Positions 44,496 to 53,785 are shown, numbered from the stretch's first letter. The stretch: 64,000 nucleotides of DNA from Priestia megaterium NBRC 15308 = ATCC 14581 (GCF_000832985.1 NZ_CP009920.1:806001-870000), one strand, 5' to 3'. The notes: generated by a model from the sequence alone, not told the origin. Made by a program: numbers and translations.

Positions 44496-45158
44496 TTATG
44501 GTATCGTAATCAATTGATCACTCAGGCGAACTGTCGCTTCTGTTGAACTCAAAATATCCTCTACAGTATAAGGAGACATTAACTCTGTTAGAAGAAGCGC
44601 ATCTTTTTCTACTTTAAAAACCGCCCGATCTGTAATAACTAATCCCACACAGCCCGAAGCAGTCAGAGGTAAAGAACACGTCTTAACCAGCTTCGGTTCT
44701 CCTGTCTTGCTCGTATGATTCATTAGCACAATGACTTTTTTCGCTTTTTGAGCTAATTCCATCGCTCCTCCTATCCCAGGAACTCGCTTACCTGGCACAA
44801 TCCAATTAGCTAAATCCCCTTTTTCACTCACTTCCAACGCACCAAGAATGGTCATATCGACGTATCCTTTTCGAATCATCGCAAAGGCTGTAGCACTGTC
44901 ACAGTATGAAGCCCCTTGAACGGTAGTTGTTGGATAGCCTGCTGCATTGCAAACATTCTCATCTTCTTCACCTAAAGGAGGGGAAGATCCTAACCCTAAA
45001 ATTCCATTTTCAGCATGAAACATCACATGAACAGCGCTTGGTACGTAATTAGGAATAAGAGAAGGAATGCCAATCCCTAAATTAACAATCATGCCGTTTT
45101 TGATTTCAGCCGCAGCACGTTTTGCAATACGATGACGAATATCTATTCCCAAACCCAT
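44496..45158 (-). CDS. yodR: CoA-transferase subunit B (YodR)
   Basis: 220 aa, class I CoA-transferase beta chain. Catalytic Glu in HAENGILGLGSSP, with NLGIGIPSLIPNY and GGAMELAQKAKKVI. Overlaps the yodS 3' end by about 16 bases; start ATG 45158 has GGAG ten bases upstream. Works with YodS to move CoA between acyl acids. Confidence 0.92.
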   Translation of the reverse strand: MGLGIDIRHRIAKRAAAEIKNGMIVNLGIGIPSLIPNYVPSAVHVMFHAENGILGLGSSPPLGEEDENVCNAAGYPTTTVQGASYCDSATAFAMIRKGYVDMTILGALEVSEKGDLANWIVPGKRVPGIGGAMELAQKAKKVIVLMNHTSKTGEPKLVKTCSLPLTASGCVGLVITDRAVFKVEKDALLLTELMSPYTVEDILSSTEATVRLSDQLITIP

Positions 45159-45844
45159 TTCCAATTCACTCCTTTTGAAGGGACAATATAATCCACAAAT
45201 ACACCTGAAGTCATCACGTTCTCTGGGTCAATGTCCCCAAGAGGAACAATTTCATCCACTTCAGCGATAGTTATACGACCTGCCATTGCCATTAACGGAT
45301 TAGTGTTTCGAGCGCTTTTATCATAAAGCAAGTTGCCGAATGGATCTGCTTTTTTTGCATACACAAAAGCAACGTCGGCTGTGAGCGGCTTTTCCACTAA
45401 AAATGTCTTGCCGTCTATTTCCACTTTTTCTTTTCCAAATTGAATAATGTCATTTTCTATTCCTACATCAATCAGTACTCCTCCGAGTCCAACTCCTCCC
45501 GCTCGAATCCGTTCAGCAAGCGTTCCTTGAGGAGAAAACTCAACTTCCAGCTTTTCTTCTGTCATCAGCGTTCCAGCCACTGGGTTCGATCCAATATGAG
45601 AAGCAATGAGCTTTTGAATTCTTCCTTGGCTTACCAATTTTCCCGCACCAATATGAGGAAAGCCTGAATCATTACATATCAATGTAAAATTTGATTTTCC
45701 GCTTTCAATCAGACCATCAATGAGAGAAGGCGGGCTGCCTACTCCTCCAAATCCTCCTATCATCAGCGTAGCCGCATGATCCACGTATTCAATCGCTTGT
45801 TCCACAGTTGTGATCTTTTGAAATGAGTTTTCGACCTTTGTCAC
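45143..45844 (-). CDS. yodS: CoA-transferase subunit A (YodS)
   Basis: 233 aa alpha chain with MIGGFGGVGSPPSLIDGL and FSPQGTLAERIRAGG, the typical glycine-rich CoA-binding motifs. Starts right after the yodT stop. Forms a heteromer with YodR. The acyl substrate, perhaps an acetyl-beta-lysine-derived 3-oxoacid, is unknown. Confidence 0.92.
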   Translation of the reverse strand: MTKVENSFQKITTVEQAIEYVDHAATLMIGGFGGVGSPPSLIDGLIESGKSNFTLICNDSGFPHIGAGKLVSQGRIQKLIASHIGSNPVAGTLMTEEKLEVEFSPQGTLAERIRAGGVGLGGVLIDVGIENDIIQFGKEKVEIDGKTFLVEKPLTADVAFVYAKKADPFGNLLYDKSARNTNPLMAMAGRITIAEVDEIVPLGDIDPENVMTSGVFVDYIVPSKGVNWKWVWE

Positions 45845-47194
45845 TCATTTCACCTCATTTCTCTGTTTTTCATTTTGCACTTCATGCAATGTTTTCGAAA
45901 GCAGATCGACCACTTCATCAAGCTGACGATGAGTAATCGTAAATGGCGGCGCAATAATAATACCGTCTCCTTCTACTCCGTCTGTTCCTGCTTGTGAAGG
46001 ATAAAGGAGAAGACCATTTTTTTGGGCTTTACTTATTACGCGCGCCGTCATATTTTCCGAAGATGAAAAAGGCTCCTTCGTCTTTGGATTTTGCACAAGC
46101 TCAAGACCAACTAGTAAGCCTTTGCCACGTATATCACCAATAATAGGGTAAAGAAGTTGAAGCTTCTTCAATTCCCCTACTAAATAGTCTCCTTTCAGCG
46201 CTGCTTCTTGAACAAGATCATGCTTTTCAATATAGGTTAAAACAGCTATCCCTATAGCGGATGACAGCGGATTAGCGCTTAGCGTATGTCCGCTCATAAT
46301 TAATTTGGATCCGTTCATGATAGGTTCAATCGTTTTGCTGCTAGCCAACGTAACGGCTATTGGCGTATATCCTGCTCCCACTCCTTTTCCAAGCGTCATG
46401 ATGTCTGGTTTAACTCCCCAGTGCTCATACGCAAACATTACGCCTGTACGCCCAACTCCAGTCATGACTTCATCCGCAATCCATAACACATCATATTTAT
46501 CGCAAATTTCTCTTATCACTTCATAATAACCGGGAGGAGGTGTAAGCGCTGCTCCGGCTGCTCCTACAATGGGCTCTGTAATAAAAGCAGCAATATGTTC
46601 AGGGCCGGTTCGTTTGATAACTGTTTCCAATTCGTTTGCGCAAGCAAGATTACAGGATGGATAGGTTTGATGAAACGGACATCGATAGCAATAAGGAGGC
46701 GAAACCGAAGGATAATCTTCAAGCAAAGACGAGAAGCGTTTTCGTCTTCCAACGTGCCCTGACATAGACAGAGCTCCTATTGTAATACCGTGATAGCTCA
46801 TCCAGCGTGACAAAACCTTTGTTTTGGTTGGCTTCCCTTGCTCTTGAAAATGCTGAATTGCCGTTTTCATAGCCGTTTCAGTCGCTTCTGTCCCGCTGTT
46901 AACAAAAAAGCTCCACTGGAAATGATTGCTGCTTAATTCACATAGTTTCTTAGCTAAGGCTTCTGTTGGATCACTTGTAAACTGCGACCGATATACAAAC
47001 GCAACTTTCTGTGCCTGATCGGTCATCGCATCAATAATTTCTTTTACGCCGTGTCCGATACTTGCTGTAACTGCCCCCGACGAAGCATCTATGTACCTTT
47101 TTCCATCTTGGTCGTACAAATAAATTCCTTTTCCATATGAAATAACTGGGTAGTCGTCGTCGAGCAGCGGCTTTATTACATGAGTTTTATTCAT
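45845..47194 (-). CDS. yodT: Class III aminotransferase (YodT)
   Basis: 449-aa PLP fold-type I enzyme. Motifs are YIDASSGAVTASIGHGV, FVNSGTEATETAMKTA, WIADEVMTGVGRTG and the PLP Lys in LGKGVGAGYTPIAV. First gene of the yodT-S-R-Q-P-kamA-yokU operon. Likely removes an amino group from beta-lysine or its acetyl form; inferred from context. Confidence 0.92.
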   Translation of the reverse strand: MNKTHVIKPLLDDDYPVISYGKGIYLYDQDGKRYIDASSGAVTASIGHGVKEIIDAMTDQAQKVAFVYRSQFTSDPTEALAKKLCELSSNHFQWSFFVNSGTEATETAMKTAIQHFQEQGKPTKTKVLSRWMSYHGITIGALSMSGHVGRRKRFSSLLEDYPSVSPPYCYRCPFHQTYPSCNLACANELETVIKRTGPEHIAAFITEPIVGAAGAALTPPPGYYEVIREICDKYDVLWIADEVMTGVGRTGVMFAYEHWGVKPDIMTLGKGVGAGYTPIAVTLASSKTIEPIMNGSKLIMSGHTLSANPLSSAIGIAVLTYIEKHDLVQEAALKGDYLVGELKKLQLLYPIIGDIRGKGLLVGLELVQNPKTKEPFSSSENMTARVISKAQKNGLLLYPSQAGTDGVEGDGIIIAPPFTITHRQLDEVVDLLSKTLHEVQNEKQRNEVK

Positions 47195-47230
47195 TTCCGC
47201 ACTCTCCTTTCAAACATACACTCTTATTAA

Positions 47231-47238
47231 ACTGTATG
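47231..47238 (-). promoter_or_regulatory. Candidate SigE -10 upstream of yodT
   Basis: CATACAGT on the minus strand fits the SigE -10 consensus CATACANT. The -35 region is weak. B. subtilis expresses the homologous cluster under SigE, which makes the site credible. Confidence 0.4.
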
Positions 47239-47261
47239 CTGAAATGAAGAGTTTCTTGCCA

Positions 47262-47297
47262 ATAAAAAAAGCCCTAGCATATAGCTAGAGCTTTTAC
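47262..47297. terminator. Terminator of the symporter gene
   Basis: AAAGCcCTAGC/GCTAGaGCTTT stem with T-tract. Confidence 0.7.
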
Positions 47298-47302
47298 GCT
47301 TA

Positions 47303-48538
47303 TTAAGCTGATTGCGTTACAGATTTATCGATACGTTTTGCTTCTGACTCAGCCACAATAACGGCACACGCAGCGTCTCCCGTAATATTTACAGATGTAC
47401 GAAGCATGTCAAGCAAGCGATCAATTCCAATAATCAATCCGATACCTGCTACAGGCAAGCCAACCGAACTCAATACCATTGCTAGCATAATGAGACCAAC
47501 TCCCGGCACACCTGCTGTACCAATACTAGCAAGCACCGCTGTCAATACAACCGTCACAAGAGCACCCAGCGACAGGTCAACGCCGTATACTTGTGCAATA
47601 AAAATAGTCGCTACACCTTGCATAATTGCCGTTCCATCCATGTTAATGGTAGCACCTAATGGCTGGACAAAACTGCTGATGGACTCCGGGACACGAAGAT
47701 TTTTTTGAGCCACATTCATTGAAATCGGAAGCGTTGCATTACTGCTTGATGTACTGAATCCAACTGTCATGGCAGGAGCAAAACCTTTAAAAAATTCAAT
47801 AGGATTACGTCTGGCCATAAGAGCGACTGATCCCCCATATGTTACGATCGAATGGATAAACAGTGCGAGCACGACTACAATCATGTACAGCCCCATCGCT
47901 TTAATTGCCTCCCAGCCTTGACTTCCAACCGCGGTTGCAAGAAGCCCAAATGTTCCGTAAGGAGCAAACTTCATCACTAGATTTACAAGATACATCATCA
48001 ATTCATTGCCTTGCTCAAGTAAATTGTAAAGCCCTTTTGTTTTACTTCCAAGCATCGTAATACCAAAACCGATAAAGATAGAAAAAACGATAAGTTGAAG
48101 CATATTCCCTTCAGCCATCGCTTGAATTGGGTTGACTGGAATCATATTTAAGAATGTCTCTCCAACCGGCGGTGCTTTTTCGGCTTCAAAAGAAGCGTTT
48201 TTTGTATCAAAAGATCCAAACGTACCCGGTTTAATTGCATATGCTAAAATTAAACCAATAATAATCGCAACGGTTGTTGTAACTAGGAAGTAGGAAACTG
48301 TTTTAGCCCCGATTCTTCCTAGTTTTTTAGGATCTCCTAAACCTGCTACACCTAACGTGATAGAGAAAAACACAATTGGTACAACAAGCATTTTAATTAA
48401 GCTTAAGAAAATTTGGCCAAGCGGTGTAAACAAGTACTTGTCCAGCGAAGCAAAAGCACTTGGAGCAAAAGCATTGATCAACACTCCTACAACAGCACCA
48501 GCAATTAGCGCGATAATAATCTTTGTCGATAGCTTCAT
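47303..48538 (-). CDS. Dicarboxylate/amino-acid:cation symporter (GltT/GltP/DctA type)
   Basis: 411-aa DAACS-family transporter. The serine-rich hairpin STSSSNATLPISMNVA and the NMDGTAIMQGVATIFIA motif define the substrate site of glutamate/aspartate or C4-dicarboxylate carriers. Start ATG 48538 behind GGGAGG. Its leader carries a c-di-AMP riboswitch and terminator, linking uptake to osmotic/potassium signalling. Glutamate is therefore the likelier substrate, but this is inference. Confidence 0.9.
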   Translation of the reverse strand: MKLSTKIIIALIAGAVVGVLINAFAPSAFASLDKYLFTPLGQIFLSLIKMLVVPIVFFSITLGVAGLGDPKKLGRIGAKTVSYFLVTTTVAIIIGLILAYAIKPGTFGSFDTKNASFEAEKAPPVGETFLNMIPVNPIQAMAEGNMLQLIVFSIFIGFGITMLGSKTKGLYNLLEQGNELMMYLVNLVMKFAPYGTFGLLATAVGSQGWEAIKAMGLYMIVVVLALFIHSIVTYGGSVALMARRNPIEFFKGFAPAMTVGFSTSSSNATLPISMNVAQKNLRVPESISSFVQPLGATINMDGTAIMQGVATIFIAQVYGVDLSLGALVTVVLTAVLASIGTAGVPGVGLIMLAMVLSSVGLPVAGIGLIIGIDRLLDMLRTSVNITGDAACAVIVAESEAKRIDKSVTQSA

Positions 48539-48680
48539 AGATTTACCTCCCATAAATAAATTATATTAGAATGATTCTAACTACCATACTTATTTTACCA
48601 TGCATTGAGAGCGATAACACTCAAAATATACAATATATTAAAAATTTTCAGATTAATAGTTTAGGAATATTTTTAGCTAT

Positions 48681-48708
48681 ACAAAAAACCATGAGAATAT
48701 CATGGTTT
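48681..48708 (-). terminator. Expression-platform terminator of the c-di-AMP riboswitch
   Basis: Minus strand AAACCATGAT...ATCATGG-type stem followed by TTTTTTG, directly after the aptamer and about 145 bases before the symporter start. Confidence 0.8.
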
Positions 48709-48866
48709 CATAGACCTGTTATTCCCTCACTGAATGCTTACGGAGTTAGCTGTCGGATTCGGGTACGTGAGTTACCCTACTTGATTTATTCAAGATTCAC
48801 CCCAAGTACACTACGCACAAATATGGGTCCCCCGTTCTCTTATAAAACAAAAGAGATTAAGCAAAT
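48708..48866 (-). ncRNA. c-di-AMP riboswitch (ydaO-yuaA aptamer)
   Basis: The minus strand shows the ydaO-class conserved blocks in order: GGGGGACCCATA, TTGGGGTGAATC, GTAGGGTAACTC, CCCGAATCCGACAGCTAAC, then CCGTAAGC. This is the c-di-AMP sensor that in B. subtilis turns off kimA and ktrAB. High c-di-AMP should favour the terminator and repress the symporter. Confidence 0.9.
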
Positions 48867-48908
48867 AATTTTCTTTAATATTTTTTCATGATAATAATTC
48901 TTACTTTA

Positions 48909-48938
48909 ATTAAAATTCATTTTATATGTTTCTGTCAA
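48909..48938 (-). promoter_or_regulatory. Promoter of the riboswitch-symporter transcript
   Basis: -35 TTGACA (48933-48938) and -10 TTTAAT (48909-48914), 18-base spacer, on the minus strand about 45 bases upstream of the aptamer. Confidence 0.6.
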
Positions 48939-48939
48939 G

Positions 48940-49445
48940 TTTTTATTCAAAAATAATGCAGGATTTTATCATAAAAAGTTGAGAATTGTTATATTTTAAA
49001 ATATTTACATCATATTTCAATAAACCACAAACAGTTATTTAACAAGACTTAAAATCTAATGGATAAAAAATTAATTCAAAAAATAGTTTGTAAAGTGAAC
49101 TTTCTTCTCATTAAATTACATTCATAAATTTGCATAATTATTCTAACACCCGCGTACTTTACTGCTTTCATAAATATTTTACTCAACAAAAAATAACTCT
49201 TTCCAACTGTTGATTTTATCCTTGTATTGCTTGATATACCCTCCCTGAAATTTCACTGAATTTATTGATGCAAAGAAATGGACATTGTCAATTCGCCTTA
49301 TTCTATTTAATTCGGCTCACGATAGAAGGATGTATTCCGTCATACTTTTTAAAAAAGAGCGGGTAATTATCATATAAAACTATCGGAGTTTGAGCGGTAC
49401 AAGTTCTTTACTTTTTACTTAGTCGCTTTCGTTATTTAACATATA
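48940..49445. other. AT-rich gap with no supported gene
   Basis: About 500 bases between the symporter promoter and the FAD-oxidoreductase terminator. No ORF with a ribosome site and no recognisable RNA. Confidence 0.45.
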
Positions 49446-49478
49446 TAAAAAAAGAGGCCGTGACGGCCTCTTTTTTTA
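49446..49478 (-). terminator. Terminator of the FAD oxidoreductase gene
   Basis: AAAGAGGCCGT/ACGGCCTCTTT stem followed by T-tract on both strands. Confidence 0.8.
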
Positions 49479-50945
49479 TACAGTAACAGGTTCAGAACTT
49501 GCTTTGCGATTCTTTAATTTTTCAACAATGTCACGTGCTACCCACACACCGCACGCACTTGCCTGCGCGAGTCCTCGCGTAATACCAGCTCCGTCTCCTC
49601 CCACGTATAAACCGGAAATTTCAGTTTCAAACTTATCATTTAACTTCGGACGGGCGGAGTAAAATTTCGCTTCCACACCGTAAAACAGCGTATGTTCAGA
49701 TGCTAACCCAGGCGTTACATGATCCAGTGCTTCTGTCATTTCAATTAAGCTTTTCATCGTATTGTAAGGAAGCACTAAGCCTAAGTCACCCGGTACAGCT
49801 TCTTTTAACGTTGGTTCTAAAAAGCCCTCTTTAATTCGAGTCGCTGTTGAACGACGGCCCTTTAAAATATCTCCATACTTTTGAACAACTAGGCCCCCGT
49901 TTGACAGCATATTAGCTAATCTTGATACTTCATGCGCATATTCGTTCGGCTGATCAAATGGATCCGAAAATTTATGAGAAACAAGCAGCGCAAAGTTCGT
50001 ATTTTGACTTCCAAGCTTCGGATCTTTGTATGCGTGTCCATTTGCTAACATAATACCTGAATGATTCTCTACTACCACATGTCCTGAAGGATTGCTGCAG
50101 AACGTTCTGACTCTTGTACCTACAGACGTATTATAAATGAATTTCCCTTCGTACAAGTGCTTGTTGATTTCTTCCATAACAACGTTAGATGTTTCGACTC
50201 GAACTCCGATGTCCACTTGATTGTTAATCATTTTTAAACGGCGTTTTTTTAGTAAGTCGCTCATCCACTTCGAGCCGTCTCGACCTGGTGAAACAACCAC
50301 TTTATCAGCCGTAATTCTTTCACCATTCTTCAATTCGATACCGCGCACGATATGCTGACCGTCTTCTTTTTCTGTTATTAAATCGGCTACTTCCGTTTTA
50401 TACTGCATATCAATTTTTTCTTTTAAGTATTCATAAATGCTTTTTAAAATTTCTAAATTTTGCTCTGTTCCTAAATGACGCACCTGGGCACGCAATAGCT
50501 TTAATCCTGCTGCGTATCCGCGTTTTTCAATTTCACGAACTTTATCAGTTAACGGATCCGTAATCGTATCGGTTGCTCCGTGTTTTAAATTAATTTCATC
50601 CACATATTTAATTAAATCTACCACCTGTGATTCAGACAGATAATCCGTCATCCAACCTCCAAATTCACTGGTGATATTAAATTTCCCGTCTGAATATGCG
50701 CCGGCTCCACCGAAACCATTTGTAATAGAACAAGCGGGCAAACAGCCAGCAAACTCTTTTTTGCCAACCGCAGGCGGACATTTTTTGATTTTTTTCTGAA
50801 GAATCGGACAATTACGTCGATAGATATCGTGTCCTTTATCGATTAATAAAATAGTTGCTTCCGGTAATTTTAACGTTAACTCATAGCAAGTAAAAATCCC
50901 AGCGGGTCCTGCCCCTACCACAATAACATCATAATTTGAGTTCAT
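49476..50945 (-). CDS. FAD-dependent oxidoreductase (COG2509 type)
   Basis: 489 aa. N-terminal FAD-binding VVGAGPAGIFTCYEL, a Cys-rich segment (CPILQKKIKKC and GCLPACS near 60-90), NGFGGAGAYSDGKF and the C-terminal GLYVGGDGAGITRGLAQAS. The family is uncharacterised; the cysteines may be redox-active or bind a cluster (inference). Start ATG 50945 behind GGGAG. Monocistronic. Confidence 0.85.
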   Translation of the reverse strand: MNSNYDVIVVGAGPAGIFTCYELTLKLPEATILLIDKGHDIYRRNCPILQKKIKKCPPAVGKKEFAGCLPACSITNGFGGAGAYSDGKFNITSEFGGWMTDYLSESQVVDLIKYVDEINLKHGATDTITDPLTDKVREIEKRGYAAGLKLLRAQVRHLGTEQNLEILKSIYEYLKEKIDMQYKTEVADLITEKEDGQHIVRGIELKNGERITADKVVVSPGRDGSKWMSDLLKKRRLKMINNQVDIGVRVETSNVVMEEINKHLYEGKFIYNTSVGTRVRTFCSNPSGHVVVENHSGIMLANGHAYKDPKLGSQNTNFALLVSHKFSDPFDQPNEYAHEVSRLANMLSNGGLVVQKYGDILKGRRSTATRIKEGFLEPTLKEAVPGDLGLVLPYNTMKSLIEMTEALDHVTPGLASEHTLFYGVEAKFYSARPKLNDKFETEISGLYVGGDGAGITRGLAQASACGVWVARDIVEKLKNRKASSEPVTV

Positions 50946-51141
50946 TGTACATTCTCCCATCATCTTTTTTTCTTTGGGTAAAAGATAAAAGTTATTGACC
51001 GAATTTTCTTTTTTTATTATCATTCGGTTATTTTCTAGCCATTTGATAATATATCAAAAACAAACCCTTTAGTCAACAATATACACGAACATTAAAATAA
51101 AATTTTAAAAAAACATTCGTTTTTATTCCAAGCAAATAAAA

Positions 51142-51186
51142 ACCAGTGAACGAATAGCAAGCGCTATAAAATGTTCACTGGTTCTT
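51142..51186 (-). terminator. Terminator of the PAS histidine kinase gene
   Basis: AACCAGTGAAC/GTTCACTGGTT stem containing the stop, then a T-rich tract on the minus strand. Confidence 0.7.
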
Positions 51187-52564
51187 TAATGTACGGAAGA
51201 GCAATTTCTACTTTTGTTCCTACTCCTACTTTACTCGCAAATGAAATATGCCCTTGATGCTGTTCGATTATTCGGTAGCTAATCATTAACCCTAGCCCCG
51301 TTCCTGTTTGTTTAGTGGAATAAAACGGTTCACCTAGCCGAGCTAAAGATTGCTCATCAATTCCACAGCCTTCATCCTCGATAATGACCATGCCGTATTC
51401 ATTTCTTTTCTCAACGGTGACTTTAACTGTCCCTTTGCTCATTGACTCAAGCGCATTTTGAATTAAATTAATAAAAACTTGTTTAAGCGCATTTTCTTCA
51501 CAAAAGATTGTAATCTCATCACTAATCTCATTAATAATACGACAGTTTTTATAATTGGCGTGTGTATCTAATAATAATGTCACATGACGTATGATTTGAT
51601 TGAGACTTTTGGGGTGGTATGAATTTTCAATTTTAGGCTTGGCCAGCGTTAAAAATTCTTGAATAATGGATTCGACGCGATTCAATTCTTCAAGCATAAT
51701 ATCATTGTATTCTTCGTTGTACTGTTTCGATGCTTTTAACAGCTGAATAAACCCTTTAATCGCCGTCATTGGATTACGAATTTCATGTGCTACTCCTGCC
51801 GCTAACTTGCTCACCATTGTAAGCTTTTCAGATTTGCTTGCCATTTCATCATATTTTTTTCGATCCGTTACGTCGCGAATAATATACTGAATGGCATCCT
51901 GTCCTTCAAACTTAATTTTGGTTGCCGAAGATTCAATAATGACGACTCCTTTTTTAGTTAATAGTTTCACATCAACACGTGGCCTCACGGACATTCCATT
52001 CATCAGCTGAACCATTCGTTCTTTTACGATTTCTAAATGTTCGGGGTGAATAAAATGAAGCCAAGGACGCCCGATATACTCTTCTTTTTTCTCGCCGCCA
52101 AGAAGTTTAACACCAGCGGGATTCAAATATTGAATTCTGCCTTCTCTTGTTACAATAAATGCATCTTGACTTTGCTGGACAAACTGCTTATATTGCTTCA
52201 TTTTTCGAATGACTTCCTCTTGCTTTTCAATACTTGAGGAAAACTCTTTCCACTGAACAACTAAGAGCGGAATATCCCCTTCCGTGCGTTGAATATGGAT
52301 GTGCATCGGAAACTGCTGATCTACTTTTTTCTTAAGTAAAACAACTTCTTCCTCTTGCTTTCTTAACGGTTCCACTTCATGCTTTTCAATAAAAAAGCGA
52401 TTTGGCTCTTCAAATACATTACAGGAAAGAAGTCGTTCTTCCGTCGTTTTAAAAAGATGGCAGCACGCTTCATTTAAAATTTGAATATCTCCATCCATAT
52501 TCATTACGAGCATTGGTGTAAATGACATTGAAAATAGCTGTTGAAATACTTTTTCCTTTTCCAT
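51164..52564 (-). CDS. Soluble PAS-domain sensor histidine kinase
   Basis: 466 aa: PAS1 (about 1-105), PAS2 (about 115-240), HisKA with phospho-acceptor His in AAGVAHEIRNPMTAIKG, and HATPase with NALES, DEGCGI and GTGLGL. No membrane span. This build resembles KinA/KinE sporulation kinases that feed the Spo0F phosphorelay. No response regulator gene is adjacent, as is usual for such orphan kinases. Start ATG 52564 behind GAAGGTG. Confidence 0.88.
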   Translation of the reverse strand: MEKEKVFQQLFSMSFTPMLVMNMDGDIQILNEACCHLFKTTEERLLSCNVFEEPNRFFIEKHEVEPLRKQEEEVVLLKKKVDQQFPMHIHIQRTEGDIPLLVVQWKEFSSSIEKQEEVIRKMKQYKQFVQQSQDAFIVTREGRIQYLNPAGVKLLGGEKKEEYIGRPWLHFIHPEHLEIVKERMVQLMNGMSVRPRVDVKLLTKKGVVIIESSATKIKFEGQDAIQYIIRDVTDRKKYDEMASKSEKLTMVSKLAAGVAHEIRNPMTAIKGFIQLLKASKQYNEEYNDIMLEELNRVESIIQEFLTLAKPKIENSYHPKSLNQIIRHVTLLLDTHANYKNCRIINEISDEITIFCEENALKQVFINLIQNALESMSKGTVKVTVEKRNEYGMVIIEDEGCGIDEQSLARLGEPFYSTKQTGTGLGLMISYRIIEQHQGHISFASKVGVGTKVEIALPYIKEPVNIL

Positions 52565-52683
52565 ATATTCACCTTCGCTTATTGAGTTACTAGCTATAGT
52601 ATAATATGGTAAATGTTGATTTGGCAAAATTTTTTTATTATTTAAACAATTTATATATAAGTTTGTCCTTTTCTATCTGTTAT

Positions 52684-52706
52684 AAAAAGCTCGCACATGC
52701 GAGCAA
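52684..52706 (-). terminator. Terminator of the YjcZ-family gene
   Basis: GCTCGC/GCGAGC stem followed by TTTTTAT on the minus strand. Confidence 0.75.
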
Positions 52707-52717
52707 ATGAGGCCTAA

Positions 52718-52903
52718 TCAGCAAAAACAGGTGCAGCCAATGATGATTAATAAAATAAATAGCACAACAATTAATGCAAATGACTGACCCGTTCCGCAAT
52801 GATGATAACCGCCAATTGGATAGCTAATTGAATAGTGGCAAGTATCATATAGGTGGTGATAGCCTCCGTGATGGCATGGGTCGTAACAATCGTAGTTATA
52901 CAT
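52718..52903 (-). CDS. YjcZ-family sporulation peptide
   Basis: 61 aa. The C-terminal GQSFALIVVLFILLIIIGC is the YjcZ-family hydrophobic tail; the front half is rich in Tyr, His and Cys (CYDPCHHGGYHH). Probably a spore-envelope peptide. Ribosome site GAGGAGAGATT. Confidence 0.85.
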   Translation of the reverse strand: MYNYDCYDPCHHGGYHHLYDTCHYSISYPIGGYHHCGTGQSFALIVVLFILLIIIGCTCFC

Positions 52904-52994
52904 AGCAATCTCTCCTCTTGTTTTTTTTATTCATTTCGTACACTGTACTTTATATGCGTTAGTTGATTGTCCTGTATGTGCATTCGCCCATTTT

Positions 52995-53420
52995 TTACTT
53001 TCTCTTACGCCATATTCGCCTTTTGGGCTGCAGCGTATACGAAAACAACAAAAGTAAAATACTTCCCATTACCAGTAACGTAGTAAAATCTTTCAGAAAC
53101 TCAATAATGACCCCTATATACGGGAGATGGTATGCGTAGCTTCCAATCACTTTAAAAGAAGCAGGCAAAGAATCTCTTTGAGCTGTAACCAGTACATCAA
53201 GCTCTGGATTATGGGCCAGTACAAGTTCATTCTTTGAAGAAGATAATTCGTCTCTAAAGACAACTATATCTCCGCGATGCAGATGGTGATAATCCGTTTC
53301 TTGAACGGTCACGGTGAAACCAAATAGGCTTGGAACTGTACTAACAAATAAAAATGTAAAGCAGATAGCATAAAGAACAAGTACATATCGAAACGCAGAA
53401 AACATACATTTATTCATCAT
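52995..53420 (-). CDS. Signal-peptidase-I-like membrane protein lacking catalytic residues
   Basis: 141 aa with an N-terminal span (residues 11-30), an extracytoplasmic beta-rich part and a C-terminal span (about 110-130). HRGDIVVFRDEL and VIGSYAYHLPYIGVIIEFL recall the SipW-type (S26B) signal peptidases. The catalytic Ser-Met block and the Lys/Asp (TKGDAN) box are not visible, so enzyme activity is doubtful. It overlaps the preceding 53-aa gene by 11 bases and is probably co-translated. Confidence 0.6.
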   Translation of the reverse strand: MMNKCMFSAFRYVLVLYAICFTFLFVSTVPSLFGFTVTVQETDYHHLHRGDIVVFRDELSSSKNELVLAHNPELDVLVTAQRDSLPASFKVIGSYAYHLPYIGVIIEFLKDFTTLLVMGSILLLLFSYTLQPKRRIWRKRK

Positions 53421-53571
53421 AGGTAATCAGCTCAATTCGCTCGGTTACTTTATTTAGCGCGGGGGTAATGTGAATAAATGAAGTAGAGCGCTCTGTAAAT
53501 TGAATTAAAAGTAGCAGCAGTAAAAAACTTAACATAATTAACCGTAGCATCCGAGCATAAAAATCGCGCAT
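53410..53571 (-). CDS. 53-aa single-span membrane protein
   Basis: ATG at 53571 behind GGAGTGAGAG. One span (about residues 9-24, LRLIMLSFLLLLLIQF) and an outside tail SFIHITPALNKVTERIELI. Overlaps the start of the signal-peptidase-like gene. Unrecognised, but the overlap and ribosome site argue that it is translated. Confidence 0.55.
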   Translation of the reverse strand: MRDFYARMLRLIMLSFLLLLLLIQFTERSTSFIHITPALNKVTERIELITYDE

Positions 53572-53785
53572 GCTCTCACTCCTTTTTTCTATACTAATTT
53601 CGGTCGTACAATAAGCCTTCAGTCAATAATTTGATTCAGTATATGCACATAGAGGGCATTTGGCTCATTGTTTCTTCTTGGAGGTCTCGGGAGTGATCAG
53701 TGATCGGCATAAATTATGAATTTTAGCATATGTTTGGTTACGTATGGAAATGTTTTTATACTCCGACAATAAGGGAGCTGAACAT

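Noticed and set aside
48571-48891. 106-codon plus-strand ORF
   Set aside because: It runs antisense through the c-di-AMP aptamer and terminator, has no ribosome site, and its apparent conservation comes from the riboswitch.
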